A stretch of 64,000 bases of DNA from Escherichia sp. ESNIH1 (GCA_002918705.1 PQKR01000004.1:186001-250000), one strand, 5' to 3'; shown: positions 43,487 to 53,052, counted from the stretch's first letter. A program made the numbers and translations. Notes: generated by a model from the letters alone, not told the origin.

Positions 43487-43912
43487 GTGAGTTTAACATT
43501 TTATAAGCCCGCTGAGCTGCGCGAAGTTCTCGCGTTTCCTCTCTTTGGCGATCTGGTGCCGTGCGGCTTTCCCTCGCCGGCGCAGGACTATGTGGAGCAG
43601 AGTCTCGACCTAAACGAATTAATGATCCACCACCCGAATGCGACCTATTTCGTGAAGGCGGCGGGGGACTCGATGATCGACGGCGGCATCAATGATGGCG
43701 ATCTGCTGGTGGTAGACTGCTCCCGTACCGCCGCCCACGGTGATATTGTCATCGCCGCCGTTGACGGTGAATTTACCGTTAAAGAGCTTCAACTTCGCCC
43801 TGTTATCCAGCTTAATCCCCGCAATCCCCGCTATACGCCCATCCGCATCGGCAGTGAAGAGGCGCTCGAAATCTTCGGCGTCGTCACCCATATAATTAAA
43901 TTCACGTGCTGA
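43487..43912 (+). CDS. umuD: UmuD, SOS mutagenesis protein (host copy)
   Basis: A 141-residue UmuD with GTG start at 43487; an in-frame GTG at 43478 coincides with the AAGG ribosome site and is less likely. The RecA-stimulated cleavage site is C26-G27 in VPCGFPSP. The catalytic pair is Ser62 in AGDSMID and Lys99 in EFTVKEL. All are intact, so UmuD' can form. Its partner gene umuC, three bases downstream, is disrupted by the island, leaving UmuD without its own polymerase subunit. Confidence 0.95.
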   Translation: MSLTFYKPAELREVLAFPLFGDLVPCGFPSPAQDYVEQSLDLNELMIHHPNATYFVKAAGDSMIDGGINDGDLLVVDCSRTAAHGDIVIAAVDGEFTVKELQLRPVIQLNPRNPRYTPIRIGSEEALEIFGVVTHIIKFTC

Positions 43913-43915
43913 CTC

Positions 43916-44146
43916 ATGTTTGCCCTGGTGGATGTGAACGCATTCTATGCCAGCTGTGAAACGGTCTTCAGGCCCGATCTGAAAGGCAAACCCGTAGTGG
44001 TGCTCAGTAATAACGACGGGTGTGTCATCGCCCTCAGCGCGGAAGCGAAAAAGCTAGGCATTACGATGGGGGCACCGTTCTTTAAGCAGCGCGATCTGTT
44101 TCGCGCCCACCGCGTCACCTGTTTTAGCAGCAACTACGAGCTGTAG
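43916..44146 (+). pseudogene. umuC: Host umuC, 5' fragment (codons 1-76), interrupted
   Basis: The first 76 residues of UmuC (MFALVDVNAFYASCETVF to FSSNYEL) are collinear with the Y-family polymerase. The next codon should be Tyr, but the reading frame meets TAG created at the island junction at 44144-44146. The fragment keeps the first metal-binding Asp (DVN) but loses most of the palm, thumb and little finger, so it cannot be a polymerase. The rest of the gene resumes at 59387. No frameshift or other damage is seen in the fragment. Confidence 0.95.
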
Positions 44147-44155
44147 TAAGTTAAA

Positions 44156-44166
44156 TGGAATGCAAC
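44156..44166 (+). repeat. Left inner end repeat of the island
   Basis: TGGAATGCAAC lies 10 bp inside the left junction. Its partner at 59371-59381 is inverted (TGGAATACAAT on the minus strand), 9 of 11 bases identical. The pair are likely recombinase-binding sites. Confidence 0.6.
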
Positions 44167-44216
44167 ATCTTCGGTATAAACTTTAATCAGTTGTTATGAA
44201 CTGAAAGGGGAAGGCC

Positions 44217-45206
44217 GTGAACACTTCCATGCATTCCGCATCTGCTCTTCTGCTGACTGAGCAGTGGCTTACAATTCTTTCGAATTTAGGAAGAGCCAGC
44301 GCAACTATTAAAGCCTATCGAAGTGCCCTGACGCATTTTTTTGCCTTCTGTGAAATACACGACATTGCTCCTGAAAGAGCTTCCTTTGAAGACATTGCAG
44401 GATATATCCGACCTCAGCTCCCTGATATGCCGTCGTCCGTTGCAAGCGCCACGCTCCAGTTGCGCCTTTCAGCTCTTCGTCTCTGGTATGACTTTCTGGT
44501 TTATCAGGATATTTGCAGTCTCAACCCGTTACCCCGTTCGGGTTTGCCTGGTGCCATTTATACCGGACGCGGCCTGATCCCACGTATCAACCGACTCCCC
44601 GTTATTCCCGATGACGGGGAGTGGCTCAGGTTCCTGAAACACGTTTCTGCAGCGCCTCTGCGTGACCGACTGATGCTTGCTCTGGCTTATTATGGGGCGC
44701 TCCGACGTACTGAAGTGACGGCTCTGAGGCTTGAGGACATTGACCTGGCTCATCGCCTGATACGCATCCGGGCAGAAACGACGAAAAACAGACGGGAAAG
44801 AATGGTCTGCTATAGCGCCGACGTTGCGCCGGTACTGGCAAACCATTTTCAAAAGCTACGGCTGGAAGGCTGGTCAGGCGGTGCTTTGTTCCGTTCCGTC
44901 TCTGACCGTAATTACGGCGCTCCTCTCTCTTTCTGGAGCTGGAGTAAAACCGTACGGAAATGGGCGGCAGAGACTGATCAGCCAGACATCACCACGCATA
45001 CTTTTCGTCACCTCCGGCTGACGCATCTGGCACGGGCCGGATGGAAACTGCATGAACTGGCTACTTATGCAGGGCACAGGGACCCACGTACAACACAAAT
45101 TTATATTCATCTGTCGGGAACGGATATGGCTGCCCGCATGGCTGCTGCCGTCGCTGAAACCGACCGTAAGATTGCAGGGCTTATCTTTCAGGCGGGAGCC
45201 GTGTGA
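44217..45206 (+). CDS. Tyrosine recombinase, TnpA-like
   Basis: A 329-residue tyrosine recombinase. An N-terminal SAM-like DNA-binding domain (about 10-110) is followed by the catalytic domain with Arg163 (GALRRTE), His261-x-x-Arg264 (HTFRH), His287 (AGHRD) and nucleophile Tyr296 (TTQIYIH), all in place. The start is GTG at 44217 after GGGGAAGG. It is the leftmost gene of the island, about 70 bp from the junction, and overlaps the next recombinase gene by 4 bp. It most likely carries out integration in umuC together with that protein. Confidence 0.92.
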   Translation: MNTSMHSASALLLTEQWLTILSNLGRASATIKAYRSALTHFFAFCEIHDIAPERASFEDIAGYIRPQLPDMPSSVASATLQLRLSALRLWYDFLVYQDICSLNPLPRSGLPGAIYTGRGLIPRINRLPVIPDDGEWLRFLKHVSAAPLRDRLMLALAYYGALRRTEVTALRLEDIDLAHRLIRIRAETTKNRRERMVCYSADVAPVLANHFQKLRLEGWSGGALFRSVSDRNYGAPLSFWSWSKTVRKWAAETDQPDITTHTFRHLRLTHLARAGWKLHELATYAGHRDPRTTQIYIHLSGTDMAARMAAAVAETDRKIAGLIFQAGAV

Positions 45207-47332
45207 TGAAAGCAGAAACAGGAATTCATAAAATTTATGTCCCCTTCAGGCGTTCAGATTATCAGCTGAATAATGTGTTAAGCATTGAAGAGCTTGAGGC
45301 ATTAAGCACAGGGCACAAACGTATCTCTGCTTTGAGCAAGCAAGGTCCGCTGTCATCTTTACTGCGGCCACTTCAGGATATTGCCGCCCGCAGCGGTACG
45401 AGTGACAGACTCGTCAGGATTATCATTCCTGTCGTGCTGGCGGAAATACACCGGACAAGGAAACCCTGCTGGCTGTGGGATTCGGAAAAGTGGCTGACGT
45501 TGTGCCTGCAGCACCGTTCCGGCAGGCCCCTTATTGCGGCATTTGCCTTCCATCTTGGCCCGTTTCCCTCACCGTTCGACCTGCCGCATCATGGTGCTCC
45601 GTCGTTGTACGCCTGTGCCATCTATGGCCGGGACATTTTCATTCAGGAACTCAACCGGCTGACTGATACGCTTGTCTCGCTGGGATACAAACGACAGAAC
45701 CAGAAAAACGCCCTGTCAGCCCTGCTGGGCATACTGATGATGATGAACAATAATCCTGAGCTTGAAAGCTTCACAACTGAACTCCTGTGGCGCGCGCAGA
45801 ATTATCACGATCGGGGAATCGCACGAACAGTAGGCAGAGTTTCACATGCGCTGGCCGCAATGGGCATCCTCAAAAGTGCCGTACGTATGCGCAATTACCG
45901 TGAGTGGCACGAAAAACCCACAGAAAATATTGCCACAGAGTGGGTAACGTGGTGCCGGCGCTGGAGAGAAACGTCGGTGCTTCGGCCCCGGTCCAGAGAG
46001 AGCCAGTACAGCTTTATCCTCCGCTGCGGTCTGTGGCTCGCCCGCGAGCATCCGGAAATTCGCTCGCCGTCCGACTGGACAATGGAGATCTGCGCCAGCT
46101 TCATTGCTGCAATCGGAAGAATGAAGGTTGATGAACTTTCACTGGGTACAGAACGTGGGGTGCGCCGCTCTCCACGTTCCGGAGAGCCCATGCTGCCAAA
46201 TTCCCGTGCCGGTTTCGTGTATGCCGTTCGTCGTTTTATGTTTGACTACGAACTCTGGGAATGGGGACGTCTGAAATTCAGTCCGGCCCGCCATCTCTCC
46301 ACACCTGATACACCGCTCTTTCGTCAGGGCGTCAATCCGCGTGTTATTGATGATCCTGTATGGCTGAAACTGGTCTGGGCAAGCCTGAATCTGCGTCAGG
46401 AAGATTTGCTCAGTGAAATTCACTACCCCCTCTCTATGCTGCAGGCTATGGCAGTCATCTGGACGCATGCAGGGCTGCGTCAGAATGAGCTGATGCGCCT
46501 GACCGCTGGCTGCATCATTCCACAATCGGAAGATATTAACCGGGACGACGGCAGTACCATTCCTGCCGGGACTCTTTGCTATCTGAACGTGCCGGCCGGC
46601 AAGACATCTAAAGCCTTTGTTAAGCCGGTTTCTGCAGTGGTGAAAAAGTATGTCGATATCTGGCTGGCAGAACGACCAGAAGAACAGGCAGCTCTGACGG
46701 ATGAACGCACCGGTGAAAAAGTCCGTTTTCTGTTTCAGTACCGGGGCAAACCGGTGGGAAGAGACATAATAAACCGCACCGTTATTCCGGTTCTCTGTGC
46801 CCGGGCAGGAGTGCCTGAGGAAGACAGCCGGGGCCCCATTACCAGCCACAGGGGACGCGCATCGGCCGTAACTGCCCTGGCCAGTGTTCCTCAGGGCATG
46901 TCTTTATACGAGCTGATGCAGTGGTCAGGACACTCTTCGCCGCAATCCACCATGCATTATATTCGAATACGCCCGACGCAGCTTGCTGCCTCTTTTGTTA
47001 AAGCTGACCGGGTAGCGCACATGATAAGCGTGCTGATTGATCATGACCCCGCAGCAACCAGCCTCACGGGACCTGCGACATATTATGATCTGGGCGACTC
47101 TTTCTGTACTAATCCCTTCTGGAGCAGTTGCCCGCACCGTATGGCATGCATCGGATGTGATTTTAATCTGCCAAAGAGAAGTGCAAGAGGACTGTTACTG
47201 GAAAGTAAGGCATCGGTAAAACATTATCTTGAAGAAGTGCCACTGACGCCCGATGAGAAAGAAGTAATAGAAGGTGATGTGGAAAAACTGAACGCCGCTC
47301 TTATGAAAACAGATATCCCACGTATTCTGTAG
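45203..47332 (+). CDS. Large tyrosine recombinase, TnpB-like
   Basis: A 709-residue protein with a large N-terminal part and a C-terminal tyrosine recombinase domain: Arg426 (HAGLRQNE), His549-x-x-Arg552 (SHRGRAS), His577 (SGHSSPQ) and Tyr586 (MHYIRI). Behind the active site is a cysteine-rich segment (FCTNPFWSSCPHRMACIGCD) that could bind zinc, as in Tn554 TnpB-type proteins. A 4-bp overlap with the first recombinase gene implies coupled production. The third small gene (tnpC) of Tn554 was not found here. Confidence 0.92.
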   Translation: MMKAETGIHKIYVPFRRSDYQLNNVLSIEELEALSTGHKRISALSKQGPLSSLLRPLQDIAARSGTSDRLVRIIIPVVLAEIHRTRKPCWLWDSEKWLTLCLQHRSGRPLIAAFAFHLGPFPSPFDLPHHGAPSLYACAIYGRDIFIQELNRLTDTLVSLGYKRQNQKNALSALLGILMMMNNNPELESFTTELLWRAQNYHDRGIARTVGRVSHALAAMGILKSAVRMRNYREWHEKPTENIATEWVTWCRRWRETSVLRPRSRESQYSFILRCGLWLAREHPEIRSPSDWTMEICASFIAAIGRMKVDELSLGTERGVRRSPRSGEPMLPNSRAGFVYAVRRFMFDYELWEWGRLKFSPARHLSTPDTPLFRQGVNPRVIDDPVWLKLVWASLNLRQEDLLSEIHYPLSMLQAMAVIWTHAGLRQNELMRLTAGCIIPQSEDINRDDGSTIPAGTLCYLNVPAGKTSKAFVKPVSAVVKKYVDIWLAERPEEQAALTDERTGEKVRFLFQYRGKPVGRDIINRTVIPVLCARAGVPEEDSRGPITSHRGRASAVTALASVPQGMSLYELMQWSGHSSPQSTMHYIRIRPTQLAASFVKADRVAHMISVLIDHDPAATSLTGPATYYDLGDSFCTNPFWSSCPHRMACIGCDFNLPKRSARGLLLESKASVKHYLEEVPLTPDEKEVIEGDVEKLNAALMKTDIPRIL

Positions 47333-47461
47333 CAGGCCCTGACCGGAATTCACTTTATGTGTGTGAAGGACGGCGTAGTAAGGAGCTGCTACGCCGTAAC
47401 GAAAGTAATAAAAAAGAGCTTATTTACTGAGCCATACTTCCATCTGCCGTATTTCTTCTTT

Positions 47462-47761
47462 CTAGGCGCTGATAATGCTTTCAGCCATCTTCCGCATTGC
47501 CGGTGATTTACCATAACGGAGTTCCGTTTCGGCCATGGCAATGGCTCCTTTGTGATGTTCAATCATGCTCCTGGCAAATGCCCTGTCTGCATCCGGGTCC
47601 TGTACGGCCTTTATCATTCCTTCGTGCATATTATTCATGCCGTCCATATAGGCCTCAGAAGACGGTGACATTCCGGCATGGTTTCCGTGTACTGCCTGCG
47701 CAGCCGTTGCCGGAAACACGACTGCGAGCATCAGCAATAAAATCATGTTACGCGGTTTCAT
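47462..47761 (-). CDS. DUF305 periplasmic protein, truncated by an amber codon
   Basis: A 99-residue protein with a signal peptide (MKPRNMILLLMLAVVFPATAAQA) and the DUF305 ferritin-like helical core with His/Met residues (DGMNNMHEGMIKA, MIEHHKGAIAMAETEL). Such proteins are found with copper, silver and other metal-resistance genes. The frame stops at TAG (47462-47464) where relatives have Gln. In frame after it come 13 further codons (KEEIRQMEVWLSK) to TAA at 47420, so a C>T change has removed the last part of the final helix. It lies between the recombinases and cadA and may be a remnant of a metal locus. Confidence 0.8.
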   Translation of the reverse strand: MKPRNMILLLMLAVVFPATAAQAVHGNHAGMSPSSEAYMDGMNNMHEGMIKAVQDPDADRAFARSMIEHHKGAIAMAETELRYGKSPAMRKMAESIISA

Positions 47762-47838
47762 ACTCTCTTCCTTTATCGGAGTGCAGATTAGCGGCTATTT
47801 TCAGGTGCCTGTCTTTACCGGAAGAGCAGCCAGACAGG

Positions 47839-50469
47839 TTACTTACGCAACAGGCGCAGACCGTTTGCCACGACAAGCAGGCTTGCCCCCACATCCGCGA
47901 ATACGGCCATCCACATGGTCCCCATACCTGCAATGGTCAGGGCCAGGAACACTGCCTTGATCCCAATAGCCATAACGATATTCTGAACCAGAATGTTATA
48001 CGTCTGCCGGGAGAGTCGGACAAAAGCCGGAATTTTACGCAAATCATCATCCATGAGGGCCACATCGGCAGTCTCGATGGCGGTATCCGTGCCCATTGCA
48101 CCCATGGCAAAGCCGATATCGGCGCGGGCCAGCGCCGGTGCATCATTGATGCCGTCGCCCACCATGCCGGTCGTGCCCTGCGCCGTAAATGTTTCTACAG
48201 CACGCAGTTTATCTTCCGGCAGTTGATCCCCCCGCGCCTCATCGATACCAACCTGACCGGCAATGGCCTGCGCAGTGTGCGCATTGTCTCCGGTCAGCAT
48301 GAGCGTTTTAACACCCAGACTATGCAACTGACTTATCGCCTCGCGGCTGCTTTCCTTCACCGTATCAGCCACCGCAAACAGCCCTAGCACCTGATGAGTG
48401 TCACAGAGCATGATGACCGTTTTACCCCCGGTCTCCAGTTCCGTTAGTGCAGCCCTGACCGCTTCCGGACAGCGCACCGTTTCTTCAGCCAGCCTCAGAT
48501 TGCCCAGACTGTAGGTTTGACCGTTGATGACGCCGCGCACGCCGCGGCCTGGCAGAGCCTCAAAGTTTTCCACTTCATAACGCTGAATGCCATCTGATGC
48601 CGCCGATACAGCCTGCGAAACCGGATGATCGGAGTAACCTGCCAGGCTCACAGCCAGACTGCGCCCCTCATCTTCTGCCACCCCGGTATAGATAATCGCA
48701 TCCGTCTGTACCGGCTTACCGTGCGTCAGGGTGCCGGTCTTGTCGAGCGCCAGCCACTTCAGCTTTCGGCCTTCTTCAAGATAAACGCCGCCCTTGATCA
48801 ATATCCCCCGGCGGGCTGCTGCCGTCAGGCCACTGACAATGGTCACTGGCGTGGAAATGACCAGCGCACAGGGGCAGGCGATAACCAGCATCACCAGCGC
48901 CTTGTAAATCCACTCCTGCCAGCTTTCACCTGCAATCAGCGGTGGGAGAACGGCAACTGCGACGGCAATAGCAAACACCACAGGGGTATAAATTTGTGCA
49001 AAGCGATCAACAAAGCGCTGCGTAGGGGCTTTTGCCCCCTGCGCTTCCTCCACGGCATGAATGATACGCGCCAGCGTGGTATTTCCGGCAGCGGCCGTTA
49101 CACGGTACTCAAAGCCACCGGAGCCGTTGACCGTCCCGGCGAAGACCGGGTCACCTTCCCCTTTATCCACCGGCAGACTTTCGCCGGTAATAGGTGCCTG
49201 ATTAATGGCGGTCCTGCCCCGGACCACCGTGCCGTCGAGAGCGATACGCTCGCCCGGTTTTACCCTGACCACGCTGTTAAGGGATACAGACCTGGCCTCA
49301 GTTTCTTTCCAGGAGCCGTCCGGTTGCTGAACCGTGGCCGTTTCAGGCGTCAGCTTCATCAGAGAGCCGATGGCATTGCGGGCGCGATCAAGAGATTTCG
49401 CTTCAATCAGTTCCGCAATCGTGAACAGCACCATTACCATGGCGGCTTCAGGCCACTGTCCGAGCGCCAGCGCCCCGGTGACGGCAATACTCATCAGGGC
49501 GTTGATATTCAGGTTGCCGTTGCGAAGAGCAATCCAGCCTTTTTTGTACGTGGACAGGCCACAGGCCGCAACGGCAGCCAGAGCAAGAGCCGCTTCCAGC
49601 CATTCCGGCATGCCCGCCCAGTGCATGGCTTCGGCGGCGATTGCCGCCACACCGGCAAGCGCGAGCGGCCACCAGTGTTTTTTCTTTTCCTCAGTGACCG
49701 CGTGCCGGCCATTACTGTCAGGAAGTTCAGGTTCAAAGCCCAGAGAACGAATGGCGGCCAGAACCGGCTCCAGCGTATCCGGTGCGTGAACCACCGTCAG
49801 TACACGCTGCATAAGATTGAAATCCAGTTCCTTGACGGCTGACATGCCGTCCAGCTTTTTACGGATCATGCCCTCTTCAACCGGGCAGTCCATCTGCATG
49901 ATCCTGATACTGGTACGCACCCCGTCAGCGGTCACCTGCTGCGTCTGCAGCTCACCGAATGTGACAGGGGCAGGCGAGCAGCAGGAACCGCCGGTATTTT
50001 CCGCCTCACGGCCTGAGCAGCAGCTGCCTTCAGGCTGCATTGCTTTATCAATCGGTTCCGGGTCAAAACCCAGCGAGCGCACCGCCTGCAGAACCGGTTC
50101 CAGCGCCTGCGGTGTATGGGTCACGGTAAGCACCCTCTGTATCAGATTGAATTCAAGATTGCTGACGGCAGGTAATTTTGCCAGTTTTTTTCGGAGGAGC
50201 GTCTCCTCCGTCGGGCAGTCCATCTGCATGATGCGCAGACGCGTCTGAACGTCATCGTTGCGGGGAAGCTCTGCAACCGGTTCGGACATCTGGCTCAGGC
50301 CGTCCGTTGAGCAGCAGCTCCCGGTGCTGCAACAGGCCGGTGTGGTCTGAGTCGTTTTTGGTGGCATTTTCCCTGAAGCCTCAGTCGGGGCAGTGGCGGT
50401 ATTTTTAACAGACGCCTCCTCTCCGGTTGCGGCTGATCCACATTTTTTATTACTGCAGCAGTCACTCAT
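47839..50469 (-). CDS. cadA: Cd/Zn/Pb-translocating P1B-type ATPase (CadA/ZntA type)
   Basis: An 876-residue metal-exporting ATPase. The cysteine-rich N-terminus has CCS motifs (near 4-5, 47-53, 150-151 and 163-164). It is followed by two HMA-like domains with MDCPTEE (Cys85) and MDCPVEE (Cys195), membrane helices with the CPC motif at 532-534, phospho-Asp576 in DKTGTLTHG, an SDHP nucleotide-binding motif and GDGINDAPAL. This fits the MDCP[TV]EE subgroup that exports Cd, Zn or Pb. It diverges from a CadR-type regulator with a shared operator. Confidence 0.94.
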   Translation of the reverse strand: MSDCCSNKKCGSAATGEEASVKNTATAPTEASGKMPPKTTQTTPACCSTGSCCSTDGLSQMSEPVAELPRNDDVQTRLRIMQMDCPTEETLLRKKLAKLPAVSNLEFNLIQRVLTVTHTPQALEPVLQAVRSLGFDPEPIDKAMQPEGSCCSGREAENTGGSCCSPAPVTFGELQTQQVTADGVRTSIRIMQMDCPVEEGMIRKKLDGMSAVKELDFNLMQRVLTVVHAPDTLEPVLAAIRSLGFEPELPDSNGRHAVTEEKKKHWWPLALAGVAAIAAEAMHWAGMPEWLEAALALAAVAACGLSTYKKGWIALRNGNLNINALMSIAVTGALALGQWPEAAMVMVLFTIAELIEAKSLDRARNAIGSLMKLTPETATVQQPDGSWKETEARSVSLNSVVRVKPGERIALDGTVVRGRTAINQAPITGESLPVDKGEGDPVFAGTVNGSGGFEYRVTAAAGNTTLARIIHAVEEAQGAKAPTQRFVDRFAQIYTPVVFAIAVAVAVLPPLIAGESWQEWIYKALVMLVIACPCALVISTPVTIVSGLTAAARRGILIKGGVYLEEGRKLKWLALDKTGTLTHGKPVQTDAIIYTGVAEDEGRSLAVSLAGYSDHPVSQAVSAASDGIQRYEVENFEALPGRGVRGVINGQTYSLGNLRLAEETVRCPEAVRAALTELETGGKTVIMLCDTHQVLGLFAVADTVKESSREAISQLHSLGVKTLMLTGDNAHTAQAIAGQVGIDEARGDQLPEDKLRAVETFTAQGTTGMVGDGINDAPALARADIGFAMGAMGTDTAIETADVALMDDDLRKIPAFVRLSRQTYNILVQNIVMAIGIKAVFLALTIAGMGTMWMAVFADVGASLLVVANGLRLLRK

Positions 50470-50499
50470 TTTTTTATCCCGTTCATAACGTATACTGGC

Positions 50500-50530
50500 A
50501 TTAAAGACCCTGATGTAACTACAGGGTCAA
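50500..50530 (-). promoter_or_regulatory. CadR/MerR-type operator-promoter of cadA
   Basis: On the minus strand TTGACC (-35, 50525-50530) and TTTAAT (-10, 50500-50505) are separated by 19 bp. The spacer carries the dyad GACCCTG / CAGGGTC (50506-50512 and 50522-50528). Stretched spacers with a dyad are the hallmark of promoters untwisted by MerR-family activators such as CadR. Confidence 0.82.
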
Positions 50531-50548
50531 GCTCAGAAGAGGTGTGAT

Positions 50549-51007
50549 ATGAAAATTGGTGAACTGGCCCGCCAGGCGGGATGTCCTGTAGAGACGGTAC
50601 GTTATTATGAGCGAGAGGGGCTTCTGCAGGCCGCATTGCGGGACCAGACTAATAACTACCGCCATTACGATAGCGCACATCTCGAAAGGCTTATGTTTAT
50701 CCGGCGCTGCCGGGCGCTCGATATGACCCATGAAGAAATCCGGGTGTTGCTGCAGGCGCGCAGCCAGCCAGACGCAGACTGCGGTACGGTTAATGCCCTG
50801 ATAAATGAACATCTGAACCACGTTCAGGCCCGTATTCGTGAACTAAATATGCTGGAAAAACAACTATTTGAGCTCCACAGCCACTGCAATGCCAACCGGG
50901 CAACACGGGACTGCGGTATTCTGCGCGAACTGGAGCAGGCAGAAGAGCCTGAGGATATCGTGCCGGTTATCACTGCAGGTCATCTGGCCGGAAGCCACTC
51001 TTACTGA
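50549..51007 (+). CDS. cadR: CadR-type Cd(II)/Pb(II)-responsive MerR regulator
   Basis: A 152-residue MerR-family protein. The N-terminal winged helix (MKIGELARQAGCPVETVRYY) is followed by a dimerisation helix and metal-binding cysteines: ADCGTV before the helix, then SHCNANRATRDCG after it. The spacing matches CadR/PbrR, and the His-rich tail of CadR is short. It represses or activates cadA through the dyad at 50506-50528. It has its own AGGTG ribosome site and is divergent from cadA. Confidence 0.93.
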   Translation: MKIGELARQAGCPVETVRYYEREGLLQAALRDQTNNYRHYDSAHLERLMFIRRCRALDMTHEEIRVLLQARSQPDADCGTVNALINEHLNHVQARIRELNMLEKQLFELHSHCNANRATRDCGILRELEQAEEPEDIVPVITAGHLAGSHSY

Positions 51008-51269
51008 TGCTGCTTTCTGCCATAAGTAGAACGGTTCACTAAAGAAACAGGCTTTTTTTGTGATGTTACTTCGTCATGCCCGACCATTAAGGCAGCTGAA
51101 AGTGTGCTGCCGTTAAAATCTGTGTGATATCGTTTAACCGCTATTCCCTCATTAAGCTGTACTGAAAAGCCTGTAAGCACGTCAAAACATATATGAATTT
51201 ATAAATATAAAGTTGACCTTTCGTCTGCAGCAGACGAGACTTGTTGCTGTCCGCCACGAAGGAGAAATT

Positions 51270-51623
51270 ATGCCGTCACTGCTGCCCCTGCAACTTTTTA
51301 AGAATCTTTCTGACGAAACCCGGCTCAGCCTGGTGCTGTTGTTGCGCGAAAAAGGGGAGCTTTGCGTCTGCGAGCTTGTATCTATCCTGAAAGAAACACA
51401 GCCAAAAATATCGCGGCACCTGGCCCTGCTCAGAGAGAGTGGACTGCTTATCGACAGGCGCGACGGCAAGTGGATCCATTACCGGTTATCGCCACACATG
51501 CCTGCGTGGGCAGCAGCGGTCATTGAGCAGGCATATCTGTGTCAGCGGGATGAAATTCTTCATCTCAGTCAGCAGGCTGAGCGTGATAACGCAACCACCA
51601 ACGGCAAAGCTGTCTGCATGTAA
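51270..51623 (+). CDS. arsR: ArsR arsenical-responsive repressor
   Basis: A 117-residue winged-helix repressor, close to E. coli ArsR in length and sequence (PSLLPLQLFKNLSDETRL). The As(III)-binding cysteines are in GELCVCEL and the recognition helix is QPKISRHLALLRES. The start is ATG 51270 after AAGGAGAA; the longer frame from 51213 has no ribosome site. It leads the arsRBC set. An AT-rich inverted stretch at about 51185-51205 may hold its operator. Confidence 0.95.
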   Translation: MPSLLPLQLFKNLSDETRLSLVLLLREKGELCVCELVSILKETQPKISRHLALLRESGLLIDRRDGKWIHYRLSPHMPAWAAAVIEQAYLCQRDEILHLSQQAERDNATTNGKAVCM

Positions 51624-51719
51624 AAATTTTATCTAAACACATTCGATTAAACGCATATATTTACAGGGTACAGTTAGCAGCCCGCTTCAACGGGCAGTTA
51701 TAATTAAGAAGGAGAGGGT

Positions 51720-53003
51720 ATGTTTCTGGCGGGTGCGATTTTTATTCTGACGCTGGTACTGGTTATCTGGCAGCCGAAAGGACTCAGTATTGGCTGGAGT
51801 GCCGTTATCGGCGCCGCGCTGGCGCTGCTGACCGGCGTAGTACAAATCGGGGATATTCCGGTGGTCTGGCAGATTGTCTGGAACGCCACGGCCACGTTTA
51901 TTGCGGTCATCATTATCAGCCTGCTGCTCGATGAGTCCGGCTTTTTTGAATGGGCCGCGCTGCACGTTTCCCGCTGGGGAGGCGGCAGGGGCCGGCTGCT
52001 GTTCACGTATATCGTTCTGCTGGGTGCGGCAGTGGCGGCGCTGTTTGCCAATGACGGAGCCGCGCTAATTCTGACGCCGATCGTTATCGCCATGCTGCTG
52101 GCGCTGGGCTTCAGCCCCGGGGCCACGCTGGCGTTTGTGATGGCGGCCGGGTTTATCGCCGATACCTCCAGCCTGCCGCTCATCGTGTCAAACCTGGTCA
52201 ACATCGTCACGGCAGACTTCTTTAAACTGGGTTTCAGCGAGTATGCCTCGGTGATGGTGCCGGTGAATATCGCGTCCGTGGCCGCCACGCTGGTGATGCT
52301 GCACCTGTTTTTCCGCAGGGACATCCCGGACACTTACGACCTGGCGAAGCTGAAGGCGCCGCGTGAGGCCATTCGCGATGCGCGTACCTTTAAAACCGGC
52401 TGGATTGTTCTCATCCTGCTGCTGATCGGCTTCTTTGCCCTCGAACCACTCGGCGTGCCGGTCAGCCTTGTGGCCGCGGTGGCGGCGTTTATTCTCTGGC
52501 TGGTAGCCCGGAAAGGCAATGTGATTGATACCGGAAAGGTACTGAAAGGTGCGCCCTGGCAGATCGTTATCTTCTCGCTGGGCATGTACCTGGTGGTATA
52601 CGGACTACGCAATGCCGGGCTAACTGATTACCTTTCTGCCGCCCTGAACCGGTTTGCCGAGCATGGCGTCTGGGGCGCAACGCTCGGCACCGGCTTTCTG
52701 ACGGCGGCGCTTTCATCAGTCATGAACAACATGCCTACCGTGCTGGTTGGCGCGCTCTCCATTGACGGCAGCACCGCTCAGGGCGTGGTGAAGGAGGCGA
52801 TGATTTACGCCAACATCATCGGCTGCGACCTCGGTCCGAAAATCACCCCTATCGGTAGCCTCGCTACCCTGCTGTGGCTGCACGTCCTGGCACAGAAAAA
52901 CATAACCGTCAGCTGGGGCTACTACTTCCGCGTGGGCATCGTGATGACCCTGCCGGTACTGTTTGTGACGCTGGCTGCGCTGGCCCTGCGCCTGTCTGTT
53001 TAA
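51720..53003 (+). CDS. arsB: Arsenite efflux transporter ArsB
   Basis: A 427-residue inner-membrane protein with about 12 hydrophobic segments, the size of E. coli ArsB. The conserved blocks [33 protein letters not shown] and [11 protein letters not shown] are present. It expels As(III)/Sb(III) by proton antiport. AAGGAGAGG precedes the ATG. A small hairpin (GCCCG/CGGGC, 51680-51695) lies between arsR and arsB and may adjust expression. Confidence 0.95.
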   Translation: MFLAGAIFILTLVLVIWQPKGLSIGWSAVIGAALALLTGVVQIGDIPVVWQIVWNATATFIAVIIISLLLDESGFFEWAALHVSRWGGGRGRLLFTYIVLLGAAVAALFANDGAALILTPIVIAMLLALGFSPGATLAFVMAAGFIADTSSLPLIVSNLVNIVTADFFKLGFSEYASVMVPVNIASVAATLVMLHLFFRRDIPDTYDLAKLKAPREAIRDARTFKTGWIVLILLLIGFFALEPLGVPVSLVAAVAAFILWLVARKGNVIDTGKVLKGAPWQIVIFSLGMYLVVYGLRNAGLTDYLSAALNRFAEHGVWGATLGTGFLTAALSSVMNNMPTVLVGALSIDGSTAQGVVKEAMIYANIIGCDLGPKITPIGSLATLLWLHVLAQKNITVSWGYYFRVGIVMTLPVLFVTLAALALRLSV

Positions 53004-53052
53004 CCTTAACCCCGGAGCTGTGCCTGTGCAGCGCCTTTATGGAGTAACGCTC

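Noticed and set aside
48625..49842. A 405-codon open frame opposite cadA
   Set aside because: It is antisense to the P-type ATPase core and has low-complexity, basic composition without domains.
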